Shown: positions 34,607 to 44,189, numbered from the stretch's first letter. The stretch: DNA of 64,000 nt from RYN-230 sp963770535 (GCA_963770535.1 CAVYPZ010000003.1:992001-1056000); one strand, 5' to 3'. Notes: generated from the sequence alone by a model not told the origin. Translations and numbers: made by a program.

Positions 34607-35521
34607 TTGTCCACCCCCAGGACATTCACGTCTCGAAACTTCAACCGGAAACCCACACGTCTCACGCTCGCGATCGCAGGATCGACTGTCACGGCAGCCG
34701 CACTGGTCGCTGTAGCAGCCGCCACCGCCAGTCCTGGCGGCCCAGGCGCCCCCGTGGCGTTCGGCGCGGCCCTGACCGCGCAGGGCAAAACGGCCGGGCA
34801 CACCAGCACCGGGCACGCCAGCACCGGGCACGCCAGCACCGCACGCACCAGCACCGCACGCGCCAGCACCGCGCAGGGAGGCACTGCCCTCCCGGTCGCC
34901 GGGGTCACCCTGGACGAGGAACGTGCCGCGCGGGCCAGTGTGGGCGGCCCCGCCGCCGCTGACCTGGCGGGCGGCCTTTCCGTCGTGACCGCCAGCGGCC
35001 GGGCTATCCTGGCCTCCGGCCGGGCTGGCGCCCGCGCGGCCAGGGGCCCTGGCCAGCACTCCCCGGGCGCCCGGCCGGTGCACCACGCGCAGCGGGACCG
35101 CTCCGCGAAGAGGGTTCATGCCGCGGCCGCGCACAAGGCCAGGCATACCGGGCCCTGTGCGTCGTCCACCCTGCACTGGTGGATCTGCTCCGCCGAGCAC
35201 GCCCTGGAGCAGCACGGGGCATCCCGCGGGCAGCTGAGCACGAGCGCGGCCTACATCGTGGTGGAGCATGAGTCAGGGGCGAACCCGCGCGCGTACAACG
35301 GCTGGGACTCCAACGCGGCAGCGGGCCACCCATCCGAGGGCATCGCCCAGGTGATCGGCCCGACATTCCAGGCCTACGCACTGCCCGGCCACCACGATAT
35401 CTGGAACCCGGTGGACAACATGATCGCCGCCTTCCGGTATGCGATCAGCCGGTACGGCTCCATGAACAACATTCCCGGCGTCATGGCAGTGCGGCAGGGC
35501 GGGTCCTACATGGGTTACTGA
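34607..35521 (+). CDS. Secreted lytic-transglycosylase-like protein with tandem-repeat linker
   Basis: 304 residues from TTG 34607 (GAAGG at about 34596-34600 upstream). Signal/anchor segment at about residues 20-42, then a linker containing six copies of a 5-residue unit (STGHA/STARA). The C-terminal SLT domain has CASSTLHWWICSAEHALEQHG, IVVEHESGANPRAYNGWDSN with the catalytic Glu in EHESG, GIAQVIGPTFQAYAL, and RYGSMNNIPGV. It should act on cell-wall glycan outside the cell. It shares fold, TTG start and location with the gene at 33420. Confidence 0.83.
   Translation: MSTPRTFTSRNFNRKPTRLTLAIAGSTVTAAALVAVAAATASPGGPGAPVAFGAALTAQGKTAGHTSTGHASTGHASTARTSTARASTAQGGTALPVAGVTLDEERAARASVGGPAAADLAGGLSVVTASGRAILASGRAGARAARGPGQHSPGARPVHHAQRDRSAKRVHAAAAHKARHTGPCASSTLHWWICSAEHALEQHGASRGQLSTSAAYIVVEHESGANPRAYNGWDSNAAAGHPSEGIAQVIGPTFQAYALPGHHDIWNPVDNMIAAFRYAISRYGSMNNIPGVMAVRQGGSYMGY
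34796..34878 (+). repeat. 15-base tandem repeat inside the transglycosylase gene
   Basis: Six approximate copies of CAGCACCGGGCACGC / CAGCACCGCACGCAC, in frame, encoding the STGHA/STARA linker. Copy number is probably variable between strains. Confidence 0.75.
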
Positions 35522-35615
35522 CTCGCGCTCGCCGGCGGGCATGGTGCCCCAGGGCGTGTCCAGCCGGTGAGCGCGCAGGGCCCCGGGGGGCGTCCCCCCC
35601 AGTCCCCCGGCCCAC

Positions 35616-35650
35616 CGCTGGCGGCCTCCCCCGCAGGGAGGCCGCCAGCG
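35616..35650. terminator. Perfect bidirectional hairpin terminator
   Basis: A 15-base-pair perfect stem (35616-35630 with 35636-35650) and 5-base loop, directly beside the stop codon of the minus-strand kinase gene and 95 bases after the plus-strand transglycosylase gene. Confidence 0.85.
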
Positions 35651-37549
35651 TCACGACCGGGGCCGGAACGTGCTCAGCGCATTCCGGAACACGGGCTGGG
35701 CGGCCGCCCACACGGCCTCGGGGGCCGATTCCCGCACCTGGTAGACCCGGTGGCCAGCCCGGCTGGTAACCCGGAACGCGATGTCCCGTGTCTCCATCCG
35801 CCGGCCGCGGGCTGGCTGCCAGGTGAACTGCCAGGCCACCCCGGCCCCGCCGCGGAAGGTAAAGGGGCGCCCGCCGATGGGCTCGTAGCCGGGGAAGTGG
35901 CCCTGCCGCAGCTCCCGGGTCAGCTGCCGTCGCAGCTGGCCGAAAACCGTCGCATTCCCTGCGGCCGCAGGGGTGACCAGGATCGACACGTCACCCGCCG
36001 GGCTGGCGAAGTCAGTGCCGCCGCCCTGCGGCGTGGTCCGCCACCCGGCCGGGACCGTCATGGAGAAACCAGCCGCCGACCCAGCCCGGCCCGCTGTCAC
36101 GCCCGGCGCCCGGGCCGGGATGCCGGTGCCGCTGCTCCCGCGGGCCAGCGCCGCTCCCGCCAGGATCCCCGCGACGACGATGGCCACCGCGGCGCCCGCG
36201 GCCAGCAGCCCGCGGCGGCCGCGCGGGAGCATCGCCGCGAGCGCCGGCGCCACGCCGCCCCGCCCTCCCAGTCCGGTGGCGCCATGCCGCCCGGCGCGTG
36301 ACCTGCCGAGTGGCGGGGCACTGTCCGGGCTGTCCGGTGGCGGGCTGTCCGGGGGCAGGCCGTCCATCCACAGGCTGTCCGGCAACGGGCTGTCCGGCAA
36401 CGGGCTGTCCGGCACGGGCTTCGGCCACGGGCTGTCCGGCAACGGGCTTTCCAGTGACGGGCTTTCCGGTGTCGGGCCGTCCGCCCGGGGGCCCTCTGGC
36501 CCGGGAACCCCGGGCCAGGCCTCCTTGCCCGCCGGGCCCTGGGTCCGCAGGCCGTCCACGGCCAGCTCCAGCGGAAGGGTCAGCATCGGGGCGCCGGCCC
36601 TCGCGGCCTGCCTGCCGGCGTCCTCAGCGGTGGCGGTGCCCGGCCCGCTGGCACCGCCGGCGCGCCGCCTGCCGGCGTCCTCAGCGGTGGCGGTGCCCGG
36701 CCCGCTGGCGGTCCTGGCGGCGCCCAGCAGCTGGCCCGCGGCGGCTGCATCGGGCCGGGCCAGCGGATCGCGGTTCAGCAGGGCCTCGATGACGGGACGC
36801 AGCGGGCCTGCCGCGCGGGGGCGCGGCGCTTCGGAGTTGGCGATGGCCGCCAGGATGGCGATCGAGGTGCCCCGGTCGTCGAATGGCCCCCGCCCCTCCA
36901 CCGCGGCGAAGAGCGTCGCGCCGAGCGACCACAGATCAGAGGCCGGGCTGGCCGGATCACCCCGGATCCGCTCCGGGGCCGTGAAACCGGGGGTCCCCAT
37001 CACCATGCCGGCCAGGGTGAGGCCACTCTCGCCTTCGAGGGTGGCGATGCCGAAGTCGGTGAGCACGACCCGGCCGCCGGGCCCGAGCAGGACATTGCTC
37101 GGCTTCACGTCGCGATGCAGGATGCCGGCGGCGTGAGCGCAGGCCAGCGCGCCCAGCACCCGCGTGCCCACGTCGGCGGCCTGATGCGGGCGCAGGGGGC
37201 CGTCCTCGGTGAGGACCTGGTCCAGGGACCGCGCCTCGACCAGTTCCATCACGATCCACGGGCTGCCGTCCGCCTCGACGACGTCGAAGACGGTCACCAC
37301 CGCCGGATGGTTGAGCCGCGCCGCGGTACGGGCCTCGCGCAGGGTGCGCTCGTGGAGGATCCGGGTTTCCTCGGTCATCACCGAGCCCGCAGGCACCGGG
37401 CCGCGGAGCCGCACCTCTTTGACCGCGACGTCACGGTCCAGAATGATGTCCCGTGCCCGCCAGACGGTCCCCATGGCCCCGCGGCCGATGGTGCTGTGCA
37501 GGAGGTAGCGCCCCGCGACCGTCCGCCCCGTGCTGGCCGCAACGTGCAT
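35651..37549 (-). CDS. Transmembrane serine/threonine protein kinase (PknB type)
   Basis: 632 residues from ATG 37549. The kinase domain (about 12-275) has the glycine loop IGRGAMGTV, Lys44, HRDVKPSN at 145-152, DFG at 165-167 and APERIRGD, so it should be active. A long linker (about 290-440) is made of DSPLPD/PESP-type repeats and duplicated GPGTATAEDAGR segments. One transmembrane helix (GLLAAGAAVAIVVAGILAG) precedes a ~150-residue extracellular domain beginning FSMTVPAGWRTT. No PASTA repeats are seen, so it is not the canonical wall-sensing PknB. A start further upstream (to 37609) is possible, since no good ribosome binding site precedes 37549. Confidence 0.9.
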   Translation of the reverse strand: MHVAASTGRTVAGRYLLHSTIGRGAMGTVWRARDIILDRDVAVKEVRLRGPVPAGSVMTEETRILHERTLREARTAARLNHPAVVTVFDVVEADGSPWIVMELVEARSLDQVLTEDGPLRPHQAADVGTRVLGALACAHAAGILHRDVKPSNVLLGPGGRVVLTDFGIATLEGESGLTLAGMVMGTPGFTAPERIRGDPASPASDLWSLGATLFAAVEGRGPFDDRGTSIAILAAIANSEAPRPRAAGPLRPVIEALLNRDPLARPDAAAAGQLLGAARTASGPGTATAEDAGRRRAGGASGPGTATAEDAGRQAARAGAPMLTLPLELAVDGLRTQGPAGKEAWPGVPGPEGPRADGPTPESPSLESPLPDSPWPKPVPDSPLPDSPLPDSLWMDGLPPDSPPPDSPDSAPPLGRSRAGRHGATGLGGRGGVAPALAAMLPRGRRGLLAAGAAVAIVVAGILAGAALARGSSGTGIPARAPGVTAGRAGSAAGFSMTVPAGWRTTPQGGGTDFASPAGDVSILVTPAAAGNATVFGQLRRQLTRELRQGHFPGYEPIGGRPFTFRGGAGVAWQFTWQPARGRRMETRDIAFRVTSRAGHRVYQVRESAPEAVWAAAQPVFRNALSTFRPRS

Positions 37550-37749
37550 GACAAGCGACGATACACGCGGGATCCGCCCGGTTTGCTGTGAAGTGCGTGA
37601 GAATAGCACGTGTGTCGCGGCGGGGTTTCCAGGCCGTCAGCGGCCCGCCACACGGCGGTTCGCGGCTGTTCATCCCGGGGAGCCGCCCATGGCGGGAAGC
37701 CGTCCATCCCGCGGCGCGGCCCGCCCGGGGAGCATCGCGGGCGGGGCCG

Positions 37750-39393
37750 TTACCGGCTGCCGATGGTGAGCAGCGGTGGCTGCGGTTCCTCGGCGAAGAA
37801 GTCGTTCCCCTTGTCGTCCACGATGATGAACGCCGGGAAGTCGCGGACCTCGATGCGCCAGACCGCTTCCATGCCGAGTTCCGGGTACTCAAGCACCTCG
37901 ACCTTGGTGATGCAGTCCTGGGCCAGCTTGGCCGCGGCCCCGCCGATGGAGCCCAGGTAGAACCCGCCGTGCTCGCGGCAGGCCGCGGTGACGGCCGGGG
38001 AGCGGTTCCCCTTGGCCAGCATGACCAGGGAACCGCCGGCCGCCTGGAACTGGCCGACGTAAGAGTCCATCCGCCCGGCGGTGGTCGGGCCGAACGACCC
38101 CGAGGCGTAGCCCTCGGGGGTCTTGGCGGGGCCGGCGTAGTACACGGGATGGTCCATCAGGTACCGCGGCATGGGGTCACCGGCGGCCAGCCGCTCGGCG
38201 ATCTTCGCGTGCGCGATATCCCGCGCGACGACCAGGGGCCCGTTAAGTGAGAGCCGGGTCGCCACCGGGTACTTGGTCAGTTCCGCGCGGATCTCGCTCA
38301 TCGGCCGGTTCAGGTCGATCCGTACCACGTCGTCGCCGAGCTCATCCTCGGTGGCCTCGGGCAGGTACCTGGCCGGGTCGGTCTCGAGCTGCTCCAGGTA
38401 CACGCCCTCCGGGGTGATCTTGGCCAGCGCCTGCCGGTCAGCCGAGCACGACACTGCGATGGCGACCGGGCAGGACGCGCCGTGCCGCGGCAGCCGGATC
38501 ACCCGCACGTCGTGGCAGAAGTACTTGCCGCCGAACTGCGCCCCGATGCCGATCTTCCGGGTGATCTCGAGGACCTCTTCCTCCAGTTCCAGGTCGCGGA
38601 ACCCGTGCCCGGCCGGGGATCCGGTCGCCGGCAGGGTGTCCAGGTACCGGGCGGAGGCGTACTTCGCGGTCTTCAGCGCGTACTCCGCGCTGGTGCCGCC
38701 CACCACGATGGCCAGGTGGTACGGCGGGCAGGCGGCCGTGCCCAGCGAGCGGATCTTCTCCTCCAGGAACGTGTGCAGCCCAGCCGGGTTCAGCACCGCC
38801 TTGGTCTGCTGGAAGAGGAAGGACTTGTTGGCCGACCCGCCGCCCTTGGCCATGAGCAGGAACTTGTACTCCTGGCCCGGGGCGGCGTAGATCTCGACCT
38901 GGGCCGGCAGGTTGGTGCCGGTGTTCCGCTCCTCGAACATGGACAGCGGGGCCAGCTGCGAGTAGCGCAGGTTCAGCTGCGTATACGCCTCGTAGATGCC
39001 GCGGCTGAGGTGCTCTTCGTCCTGCCCGTCGGTGAGGACCTGGCCGCCCCGCTTCCCCATCACGATCGCGGTCCCGGTGTCCTGGCACATGGGCAGCACC
39101 CCGCCGGCCGCGATGCATGCGTTCTTCAGCAGGTCAGCAGCCACGAAATGATCGTTGCGGCTGGCTTCTGGATCATCGAGGATGGCCCGCAGCTGGCGCA
39201 GGTGCCCCGGCCGCAGCAGATGGGCTATGTCCCGCATGCCCTCGCGGGCGACCAGGGTGAGCACCTCCGGGTCCACCTCGAGGAAGTCCCGGCCGAGGGC
39301 CTGGCGCCTGGTGACCCCGTCCGCGGTCAGCAGGCGGTACTCGGTGGCGTCGGGGCCCAGGGGGAGCAGGTCGGTGTACGCGAACTCGGGCAT
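37750..39393 (-). CDS. Class I (iron-sulfur) fumarate hydratase
   Basis: 547-residue single-chain class I fumarase, converting fumarate and malate in the TCA cycle. Cys103 (PMCQDTGT), Cys222 and Cys316 have the 119- and 94-residue spacings of the [4Fe-4S] ligands in this family. AKGGGSANKSFLFQQT and the C-terminal DHPVYYAGPAKTPEGYASGSFGPTTAGRM region (present in pieces) are diagnostic. Start ATG 39393 is preceded by GAGGACG. A fumarase followed at distance by glpX matches the Mycobacterium Rv1098c-Rv1099c area. Confidence 0.95.
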   Translation of the reverse strand: MPEFAYTDLLPLGPDATEYRLLTADGVTRRQALGRDFLEVDPEVLTLVAREGMRDIAHLLRPGHLRQLRAILDDPEASRNDHFVAADLLKNACIAAGGVLPMCQDTGTAIVMGKRGGQVLTDGQDEEHLSRGIYEAYTQLNLRYSQLAPLSMFEERNTGTNLPAQVEIYAAPGQEYKFLLMAKGGGSANKSFLFQQTKAVLNPAGLHTFLEEKIRSLGTAACPPYHLAIVVGGTSAEYALKTAKYASARYLDTLPATGSPAGHGFRDLELEEEVLEITRKIGIGAQFGGKYFCHDVRVIRLPRHGASCPVAIAVSCSADRQALAKITPEGVYLEQLETDPARYLPEATEDELGDDVVRIDLNRPMSEIRAELTKYPVATRLSLNGPLVVARDIAHAKIAERLAAGDPMPRYLMDHPVYYAGPAKTPEGYASGSFGPTTAGRMDSYVGQFQAAGGSLVMLAKGNRSPAVTAACREHGGFYLGSIGGAAAKLAQDCITKVEVLEYPELGMEAVWRIEVRDFPAFIIVDDKGNDFFAEEPQPPLLTIGSR

Positions 39394-39583
39394 TGTGAGT
39401 ACGTCCTCGCAGAGGGTGTGGTTCCGGTTTCATCGTAGATCCGGGTCGCGGCCGGTGCGGCGCCCGGCTACGCCGCGACCTGGCCTGGCGGGTCCCGGCG
39501 GGTCCACTTGCATGGCCCCCTTCCCTCCGGGTAAGGGTGTGCCATCCCCGGCGGAGCGGGGCCGGGTCAGGAGGGAGAGGGCC

Positions 39584-39856
39584 GTGAGCATTCCAGACGG
39601 CGGTGACGAGGCTACGGGCGTCCCGGTCAGCGACGAGCAGGCGATCGTCCTGGATGAGGCGTCCCGCCAGCTCGAGCTGGCCGTGCATGACGCCCAGGTG
39701 GCCTACGACTGCATCGCGCTGGGCAGCCTGGACCGGGCGCACACGAATGCGATCACCGCCCGTACGGCGGCCGACGCGGCCGAGACCCTGCTGCGGGCCG
39801 TGCTGGGCCGGGCGGCCGAGCCGCACGAGGGCCCGGTGCCCGAGCCCCCCGACTGA
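39584..39856 (+). CDS. Small hypothetical helical protein
   Basis: 90 residues from GTG 39584, preceded by a strong GGAGGGAGAGG. The central part (DEQAIVLDEASRQLELAVHD, then TARTAADAAETLLRAV) is predicted to be an amphipathic helical pair; the ends are acidic and Pro-rich. No family recognised. Confidence 0.6.
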   Translation: MSIPDGGDEATGVPVSDEQAIVLDEASRQLELAVHDAQVAYDCIALGSLDRAHTNAITARTAADAAETLLRAVLGRAAEPHEGPVPEPPD

Positions 39857-39932
39857 CCGGGCCCGGGTGGCAGGGGCGGCACCGGTCCCGGGCCGCGCCG
39901 GGCGCGCGGTGGCCACGCCGGCCGGGCCGGCC

Positions 39933-41204
39933 TCAGCCGCTGCAGCCCGCGATCGTGCCCAGGGGCTCGCAGTTGTCCAGCCGGTTGCCGGTGACCTGGG
40001 TCGCCTGCAGCGTCACGGCGCCCGCGCCGCCGGCGTTGAAGATGCCGCCGCCATGGGCCGCATGGTTGTGCTCGATCTTGTCGCCGGACACCCTGCCCAA
40101 GGCCCTGCCCTCGTTGTACAGGCCCCCGCCAGCCCCGCCCGCCCGGTTCTGCGACAGGGCGCTGTCCGTCAGTCCCACCATGCCGTAGGCCGCGTTGTCG
40201 ATGCCGCCCCCGTTGGCGGTGGCGTGGTTGCACCTGATCATGCTGTGGTCGATGTACAGGGCGAGGCCGCCGTCGTCGTAGATGCCACCGCCGTCCTTCG
40301 CCGTGTTCCCCCGCACTTGCGTGGTGCGCAGCGCGGCCTCGTGCGGCCCGTGAAGCCAGAGCCCGCCGCCGTAACCGGCGGTGTGATTGCCGGTGATGCG
40401 GCTCCCGCTGATGTAGATCCCCACAAGGAAGGACATGATGCCGCCCCCCTCCTCGGTGGCCTCGTTACCGCGGATCGTGACCCCGGTGAGATTGTCCCCT
40501 TCCACGGAGTTGTCGCCGATGGCCCCTCCGTACCCGGCCGTGTTGCCGCTGAACACCGAGTTGCGCATGGTGATGCCGCCGAAGCTGAAGTCGTAGATCG
40601 CGCCTCCCGCGGTCCCGGCCGTGTTGCCGGTGAAGGTGTCGCTGGTCAGCGTGGTATGGCCGGCCGCCTGGCCGGTATAGATGGCCCCTCCCTGGTCGGT
40701 GGAGCTGTTGCCCGCGAACGAGGCCCCGGTCACCGTGAGGTCGCCCGCCGCGGCCTCGCAGTCGATGGCGCCCCCACCCGTGGCGTGATTGCCGGTGAAA
40801 CGGCCCCCGCTGACCATCAGGCTGGCGCGGCCGGTCACGGCGATGGCCCCCCGGCCGTGGGTGAAGTTGAGGTCGTGCAGCCGGACGGTCCCCCCGTCCA
40901 GGGACAACAGCGTGAACGCAGGGGCGCCTGCCGCTGGTTCCAGCGTGGCCCCGTGGCCCTGGATGGTGAGATCGCGGCTGATGGCCGGCAGGGCCTGGCC
41001 GGGCCGGTAGTGACAGCCGGCGGCCAGGCCGAGAGTCTCGCCGCTGGTGGCAGCGCTGAGCGCGGCCGCCAGGGCCGGGACCCCGCATGGTACGCGGATG
41101 ATCCCGGTGGCGGCCTGCGCCGCCGGGACCGGCCACCCGGTGGCGGCCATCAGGGCCGCCGCGGCCGCGGGCGCCCCGAGTCTGAGCAGCTGCCGTCCCC
41201 GCAT
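39933..41204 (-). CDS. Secreted right-handed beta-helix repeat protein
   Basis: 423 residues. A signal peptide (1-~31, ending PVPAAQA) precedes a PMP-like parallel beta-helix. Repeats of the form F-x-GN-xA-xxxGGAI (for example TFTGNTAGTAGGAIYDF, VFSGNTAGYGGAIGDN) occur about a dozen times. The first part has CGVPALAAALSAATSGETLGLAAG, the common N-cap. A C-terminal pair of Cys (DNCEPLGTIAGCSG) may lock the end. Such proteins are secreted adhesins or carbohydrate-active proteins; no catalytic residues can be assigned. Confidence 0.82.
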   Translation of the reverse strand: MRGRQLLRLGAPAAAAALMAATGWPVPAAQAATGIIRVPCGVPALAAALSAATSGETLGLAAGCHYRPGQALPAISRDLTIQGHGATLEPAAGAPAFTLLSLDGGTVRLHDLNFTHGRGAIAVTGRASLMVSGGRFTGNHATGGGAIDCEAAAGDLTVTGASFAGNSSTDQGGAIYTGQAAGHTTLTSDTFTGNTAGTAGGAIYDFSFGGITMRNSVFSGNTAGYGGAIGDNSVEGDNLTGVTIRGNEATEEGGGIMSFLVGIYISGSRITGNHTAGYGGGLWLHGPHEAALRTTQVRGNTAKDGGGIYDDGGLALYIDHSMIRCNHATANGGGIDNAAYGMVGLTDSALSQNRAGGAGGGLYNEGRALGRVSGDKIEHNHAAHGGGIFNAGGAGAVTLQATQVTGNRLDNCEPLGTIAGCSG

Positions 41205-41429
41205 GATGTTCCCCCTGTTCAGCGAGCTGACGTGGACACTGACAGGGTGATGACTTATCGCCGTGACCAGGGCGAGGGGACAGGCTGGGGGGATCTTTGC
41301 CAGGTCATGGCGCGCTGATGTGCCACCCGGCGCGGGCGACTAGATGATCAGGCAGCTGCCCGGATGCCCGGATCGCCGCCGGTTCGCGTGCGAGCCCGGT
41401 CGCCGGGCCTCCCGGCTGGCCAGCGCCGG
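41205..41429. other. Intergenic region between beta-helix and phosphotransferase genes
   Basis: About 225 bases; no gene or clear regulatory element seen. It should contain the promoter of the beta-helix gene, which reads leftward. Confidence 0.35.
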
Positions 41430-42443
41430 TCAGCACACCCCGCCCTGATCCTCGTCGCTGACCCGCCGGACCAGTGAACCCAGCAGGCTGAAGGACTCCT
41501 CATCCTCGGCTGTCCCGGTGTGCGGCCGCCGGAAACGGCCCACGTCGATCGCGATGTCGGCGATGTCCCAGCGCAGCCGGTACAGATCCAGCATCGCGGG
41601 CCGCACGATGACCCCGGTCAGGGCGGCGTAGGCGTCCAGGATGGAACCGTCGCCCGGGTCGAGGCTCCACAGGTCACGCTCGGGCGGGGCGGCCAGGGCG
41701 GTGTCCCAGTCGATGAGCAGCCAGCCGCCCGCGGTCAGCATGGTGTTGCCGGGATGCGGCTCACCGTGGGTGAGGACCGTCCGGGACGGCTGGCTGCCCG
41801 CGGCGGCCACGAAGCGGTCATAACGGGCGAGCAGCCGCCGGATGGGCGCGGCATGCTCCTGGATCAGGCGCGCTGCCGGGTGCGCGTACGGCCCCCGGCC
41901 GGGGCTGCCGCCGCCGGGCTCGCAGGCGGCCTCCAGCTGGTCCCGGTGCGGTACCCGGAAGTCGTCGGCCAGCGCGCGCCGGCGGGCCGCGGGCGGGGCG
42001 GTGTGCGCGGCGGCGAGCATGCGGAGCACGGCCAGCCGGTGCGCCGGTGAGGAGAACTCCGCCCACTCGAAGCTCTGGCCGTCCACGAAGGGGTAGACCG
42101 CCAGGCCGAACCGGGTGCTGACCCGTGCCAGCAGCTCGCCGTCCCAGGCCGGGACCGGCGCCACCGCGAACGTGCGGCCGCATTCCCTCAGGTCGGCGGC
42201 CGCGGACAACGCCGCGCGCAGCCGCCGGAAGCCCGCGGTCAGCGGCTCGGCCTGCGACATCCGCTTGTTCTCCAGGTCATCGGCGGTAACGAACCAGCGT
42301 GCCCCGGACTGGCTGGACACCTCCCAGTGGTGACTGCCCCAGCCGACCGGGCGGTACTGCACCGATACGGCGCGGATGCCCCAGCCGCGCTCCAGCACCG
42401 GCCGCAGGGCGGCCTCGGGCAGGCCGGCGGGAGGAGTCAGCAT
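41430..42443 (-). CDS. Aminoglycoside phosphotransferase-family (APH-like) kinase
   Basis: 337 residues with the APH/choline-kinase catalytic motif VLTHGEPHPGN (the usual HxD is HGE) and metal-binding LLIDWDTALAAPPERDLW. The sequence resembles the spectinomycin phosphotransferase-like subgroup (GWGSHHWEV, WFVTADDLENK near the N-terminus). It could phosphorylate a small aminocyclitol or metabolite. Whether it gives resistance cannot be told, and the Asp-to-Glu change at the catalytic base is unusual. Confidence 0.8.
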   Translation of the reverse strand: MLTPPAGLPEAALRPVLERGWGIRAVSVQYRPVGWGSHHWEVSSQSGARWFVTADDLENKRMSQAEPLTAGFRRLRAALSAAADLRECGRTFAVAPVPAWDGELLARVSTRFGLAVYPFVDGQSFEWAEFSSPAHRLAVLRMLAAAHTAPPAARRRALADDFRVPHRDQLEAACEPGGGSPGRGPYAHPAARLIQEHAAPIRRLLARYDRFVAAAGSQPSRTVLTHGEPHPGNTMLTAGGWLLIDWDTALAAPPERDLWSLDPGDGSILDAYAALTGVIVRPAMLDLYRLRWDIADIAIDVGRFRRPHTGTAEDEESFSLLGSLVRRVSDEDQGGVC

Positions 42444-42499
42444 CCACTCACGGTAGGAGGCGGACCGCGGGCCCGGCTACCGGATAAACGGGTCACCCG

Positions 42500-43339
42500 T
42501 CACTTGGCCAGGCGGGGGAGCAGGGCCGAGGCCACGACCACGCCGGCGACGGCCGCGGCCACCAGCACGCTCACATCCAGCGCCAGGTTGGTCGGCACCC
42601 CGATGAGCAGCCAGCGCAGCGCGTTCACCTCGTAGGACAGCGGGTTGACCTTGCTGATGGCCTGCAGCCAGCCGGGCATCAGGGCGGTCGGGTACAGCGC
42701 GTTGGAGCTGAAGAACAGCGGCATGGTGATGGCCTGCCCGATGCCCATCAGCCGGTCCCGGCTCAGGGCCAGGCCCGCGATGGACATGGACAGGCAGGAG
42801 AAGAACGCCGAGCCGAGGACCACCACGCAGGCAGTTCCCAGCAGCTTCAGCGGGTTATGGGTCAGCGCGACGCCGAGGATGGCGGCGAGCACCACCACCG
42901 CCGCGGCCTGGACGATCGAACGCAGCCCGGCGGCGAAGGCCTTCCCGGTGATCAGCGCCGAACGGGGGGTGGGCGTGACCATGAGCTTGGCCAGCACCCC
43001 CGCGTCCCGTTCCCAGATGATCTGGATGCCGTAGAAGATCGATACGAACAGGGCCGACTGGGCCAGGATCCCCGGGGCCAGGTAGGCGAGATAGGAGATT
43101 CCGTCCGGGGTCTGGATGGCGTGGATCCTGGTGAATGTCTCACCGAAGATGAGCAGCCAGAGCGCCGGCTGGATGGCCCGGGTGTACAGTTCCGTGCGGT
43201 CGTGCCGCAGCTTGCGCAGCTCGACCCAGCACAGCGTGACCATCCGGCTGGCCAGCTGGCGCAGGCCCACCCGCCCGCTGGGCACGGGACCATAATCAGC
43301 CGAGACGGCGGGCGGTGCGCCGGGCGCGACGGACGTCAC
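42500..43339 (-). CDS. ABC-2 type drug exporter permease (DrrB-like)
   Basis: 279 residues from GTG 43339, which has GGGAGG about 6 bases upstream; an upstream codon at 43366 is less likely. Six hydrophobic segments; WLLIFGETFTRIHAIQTPDGISYLAYLAPGIL and FSSNALYPTALMPGWLQAISKVNPLSYEVNALR are typical of daunorubicin-type ABC-2 permeases (shown here as family landmarks in two parts). Overlaps the ATPase gene by 44 bases and works with it as a two-component exporter. Confidence 0.9.
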   Translation of the reverse strand: MTSVAPGAPPAVSADYGPVPSGRVGLRQLASRMVTLCWVELRKLRHDRTELYTRAIQPALWLLIFGETFTRIHAIQTPDGISYLAYLAPGILAQSALFVSIFYGIQIIWERDAGVLAKLMVTPTPRSALITGKAFAAGLRSIVQAAAVVVLAAILGVALTHNPLKLLGTACVVVLGSAFFSCLSMSIAGLALSRDRLMGIGQAITMPLFFSSNALYPTALMPGWLQAISKVNPLSYEVNALRWLLIGVPTNLALDVSVLVAAAVAGVVVASALLPRLAK

Positions 43340-44189
43340 GGATGCCTCCCTTCGCGGTGTCCTCATCCAGCGTCCCGCCGGTGAAGTGGCGGAATACCTC
43401 GTCCAGCGAGGCGTCCGGCCCGAGCAGGGCCTTCAGGTTCGCCGGGCTGTCCGTGGCCTGCACCCGGCCGCTGTGCATGAGCGAGACGCGGTCGCAGTAC
43501 ACGTCGGCTTCTTCCATGTGATGCGTGGTCATCAGCACCGTCATCCCGGCCCGCTCCCGCAGCCGGGTGATGTGCTCCCAGACGTCGGAGCGGGCGATCG
43601 GGTCCAGGCCGACCGTGGGCTCGTCCAGCACCAGCAGCCGCGGCGCGTTGACCAGGGCCTGCGCGAGTTCCAGCCGCCGCACCATGCCGCCGGAGTAGGT
43701 CTTCACCAGACGCCCCGCTGGCTCGGTCAGGCCCATCGCGGCGAGGGCCTCCTCCACCCGCTCCGCGCGCCCCGTGCGCGGAACGTCGAACAGCCGGGCG
43801 AACAGTTCCACGTTCTCGCGGCCGGTCAGCGACCCGTCGGCGGACAGGAGCTGCGGGACGTAGCCGATCATCCGGCGGACCTGCATCGGCTGCGTGGCGG
43901 TGTCTGCCCCGAACACGCTGATCCGCCCGCCCATCGGCTTGAGCAGGGTCACCAGCATGCGGATCGTGGTCGTTTTGCCGGCCCCGTTGGGGCCGAGCAG
44001 GCCGAAGGTCTCTCCGGGCTGGATGGTCAGGTCCACGTCGTCCACCGCGACGTGGTCGCCGAACCGGTAGGTGACGCCGGCGCAGCTCACTGCGGGCCGG
44101 GCCAGGGCGAGGCCGGGTGTGCTGCCCGTGTGCTGGCCAGTGGCCCGCCCGGCCCCGCCGGCGATAGCCCCGCGGGGGTCCAGGCTCAT
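43296..44189 (-). CDS. ABC exporter ATPase (DrrA-like)
   Basis: 297 residues from ATG 44189. Walker A GPNGAGKTTT, signature YSGGMVRRLELAQ, Walker B LLVLDEPTVGLD and switch His in MTTHHMEEAD are intact. The C-terminal extension (VQATDSPANLKALLGPDASLDEVFRHFTGG in pieces) is the DrrA-type regulatory tail. The start overlaps the MarR stop by four bases (ATGA), so regulator, ATPase and permease form one operon. Confidence 0.93.
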   Translation of the reverse strand: MSLDPRGAIAGGAGRATGQHTGSTPGLALARPAVSCAGVTYRFGDHVAVDDVDLTIQPGETFGLLGPNGAGKTTTIRMLVTLLKPMGGRISVFGADTATQPMQVRRMIGYVPQLLSADGSLTGRENVELFARLFDVPRTGRAERVEEALAAMGLTEPAGRLVKTYSGGMVRRLELAQALVNAPRLLVLDEPTVGLDPIARSDVWEHITRLRERAGMTVLMTTHHMEEADVYCDRVSLMHSGRVQATDSPANLKALLGPDASLDEVFRHFTGGTLDEDTAKGGIRDVRRARRTARRLG

